In this document: positions 63,411 to 64,000 of the stretch, in pieces
Layout of the letters: every line of letters starts with the position of its first letter
Numbering within the stretch: the first letter of the stretch is position 1
Assembly: GCF_000826545.1 (NCBI RefSeq)
Contig: NZ_CDME01000002.1
Coordinates: forward strand, 1,621,187-1,685,186
Direction: 5' to 3'
Length of the DNA stretch: 64,000 bases
Origin: Kibdelosporangium sp. MJ126-NF4
Lineage (GTDB): Bacteria > Actinomycetota > Actinomycetes > Mycobacteriales > Pseudonocardiaceae
Program-made: the position numbers and the translations under genes
Notes under the pieces: model-generated
Database searches by the model: none
Told to the model about the DNA's origin: nothing
The model's input: only the letters and a program-made list of their open reading frames with translations

Positions 63411-63526
63411 CTTCGGCCGACACGTGCCCGGCGCCACAGAAACTCGCAAGACAGGTCAAGGACTGGGAGGATGCGCGCAAGGGTATCCGTACGAAACGGA
63501 CAGCTCTCGACGAAAAGAGGTCGCCC

Positions 63527-64000
63527 GTGGAGTTCGTGTACCCGCCGGTCATCGTTGCGGCGAAAACCCTGTTCCGAGTGCTGGATCTCAAGCTGCGCGT
63601 GCGTGGCGCCGAGCACGTCCCGACGTCCGGCGGCGCCGTGATCGCCTGCACGCACGTCAGCTACCTCGACTTCATCTTCTGCGGACTGGGCACACTGCCG
63701 TCGGGCCGCAGGACACGGTTCATGGCCAAGAAGGAGATCTTCGCCAACCGCGTCGCCGGGCCGTTGATGCGCGGTATGCGCCACATCTCCGTCGACCGGG
63801 CCGCCGGTCAGGCCTCGTACCAGCAGGCCGTGGCCAAGCTGCGGGAAGGCGAGGTGGTCGGCGTGTTCCCCGAGGCGACCATCAGCCAGTCCTTCACCGT
63901 GAAGGAGATCAAGACCGGGGCGGTGCGGATGGCCATCGAGGCGGACGTGCCGATCATCCCGATGGCGGTCTGGGGCACCCAACGCCTGTGGACGAAAGGC
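63527..64000 (+). CDS. 1-acyl-sn-glycerol-3-phosphate acyltransferase-like protein, 3' end cut by the window
   Basis: 158 residues visible from a GTG start with AGAGG about 8 nt upstream; the frame is open to the right edge. PlsC-family motifs: CTHVSYLD (the H-x4-D catalytic motif, near residue 45), RFMAKKEIFANRVAGPLMRG, and GVFPEATIS near 120, corresponding to FPEGTRS. PlsC enzymes acylate lysophosphatidic acid at the inner membrane. Expected housekeeping or lipid-modifying gene outside the cluster. Confidence 0.88.
   Translation, partial: MEFVYPPVIVAAKTLFRVLDLKLRVRGAEHVPTSGGAVIACTHVSYLDFIFCGLGTLPSGRRTRFMAKKEIFANRVAGPLMRGMRHISVDRAAGQASYQQAVAKLREGEVVGVFPEATISQSFTVKEIKTGAVRMAIEADVPIIPMAVWGTQRLWTKG

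Noticed and set aside
1..64000. CRISPR arrays, tRNA/rRNA genes, transposases and integrases
   Set aside because: I looked for regularly spaced repeats, cloverleaf-like sequences and transposase motifs in the intergenic regions and translations and saw none. Short repeats found are single pairs only.

Overview
The window is high-GC actinobacterial DNA with many GTG starts, GGAGG-type ribosome binding sites, F420-type and mycothiol-type enzyme families and short ATGA gene overlaps. The style suits Pseudonocardiales or a relative, but that placement is inference. About 52 kb (roughly 3.9-55.7 kb) is an enediyne biosynthetic gene cluster. It is recognised by a single-module iterative enediyne polyketide synthase (KS-AT-ACP-KR-DH-PPTase, 9667..15567, minus) flanked by its conserved partners: the E10 hotdog thioesterase, E5/UnbU membrane protein, E4/UnbV FG-GAP protein, two copies of E3/UnbL (DUF1702), the E6-type flavin reductase, E7-type P450, E9-type GMC oxidoreductase, an SgcJ-like protein and an SgcF-like epoxide hydrolase. 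The epoxide hydrolase, SgcJ-like protein, E9 and SgcB-like exporters favour a nine-membered core, but the product cannot be read from the sequence.

Layout. 1-2.7 kb: a minus-strand cassette of a ThiF/E1-like adenylyltransferase, an aspartate-carbamoyltransferase-like enzyme and an MFS exporter cut by the left edge; its link to the cluster is unknown. 2.9-3.1 kb: a remnant of an RCC1-repeat gene. 3.1-8.5 kb: MerR regulator, then E3-E7-AhpD-like protein, then an AraC regulator with two TTA codons. 8.6-18.5 kb: the minus-strand core operon E4-E5-PKSE-E10-E6, preceded by a methyltransferase. 19.7-22 kb: exporter and RibD-like reductase. 22.1-26.4 kb: a zinc-ribbon methyltransferase and a tandem lipoprotein array whose middle copy is a pseudogene; these may be an insertion of genes unrelated to the pathway. 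26.4-29.2 kb: exporter plus epoxide hydrolase (minus).

29.4-36.3 kb: a tightly overlapping six-gene operon (FAD oxidase, class III aminotransferase, DUF2855, DUF2306 membrane protein, BBE-type bicovalent FAD oxidase, metallophosphoesterase). 36.5-49 kb: a ten-gene tailoring operon with a free-standing A-T didomain, a free-standing condensation enzyme, two acyl-CoA-dehydrogenase-fold flavoenzymes, P450, F420-type LLM enzyme, SgcJ-like protein, FAD monooxygenase, ThDP enzyme and a solute-binding protein without a signal peptide. 49-55.7 kb: HxlR regulator, second E3, second AraC regulator, then a four-gene operon (small partner, E9 GMC oxidoreductase and two membrane proteins).

The right flank (56-64 kb) holds a second AhpD-like paralogue, a DinB/maleylpyruvate-isomerase-like protein, an MFS transporter overlapping an AhpD protein by 140 bp, a TetR regulator, a MetE-like methyltransferase, a membrane protein, a secreted polysaccharide-lyase-like protein and an acyltransferase cut by the right edge. 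No tRNA, rRNA, CRISPR array, transposase or deoxysugar gene was seen. All family assignments come from reading translations and motifs by eye; no database search was run.
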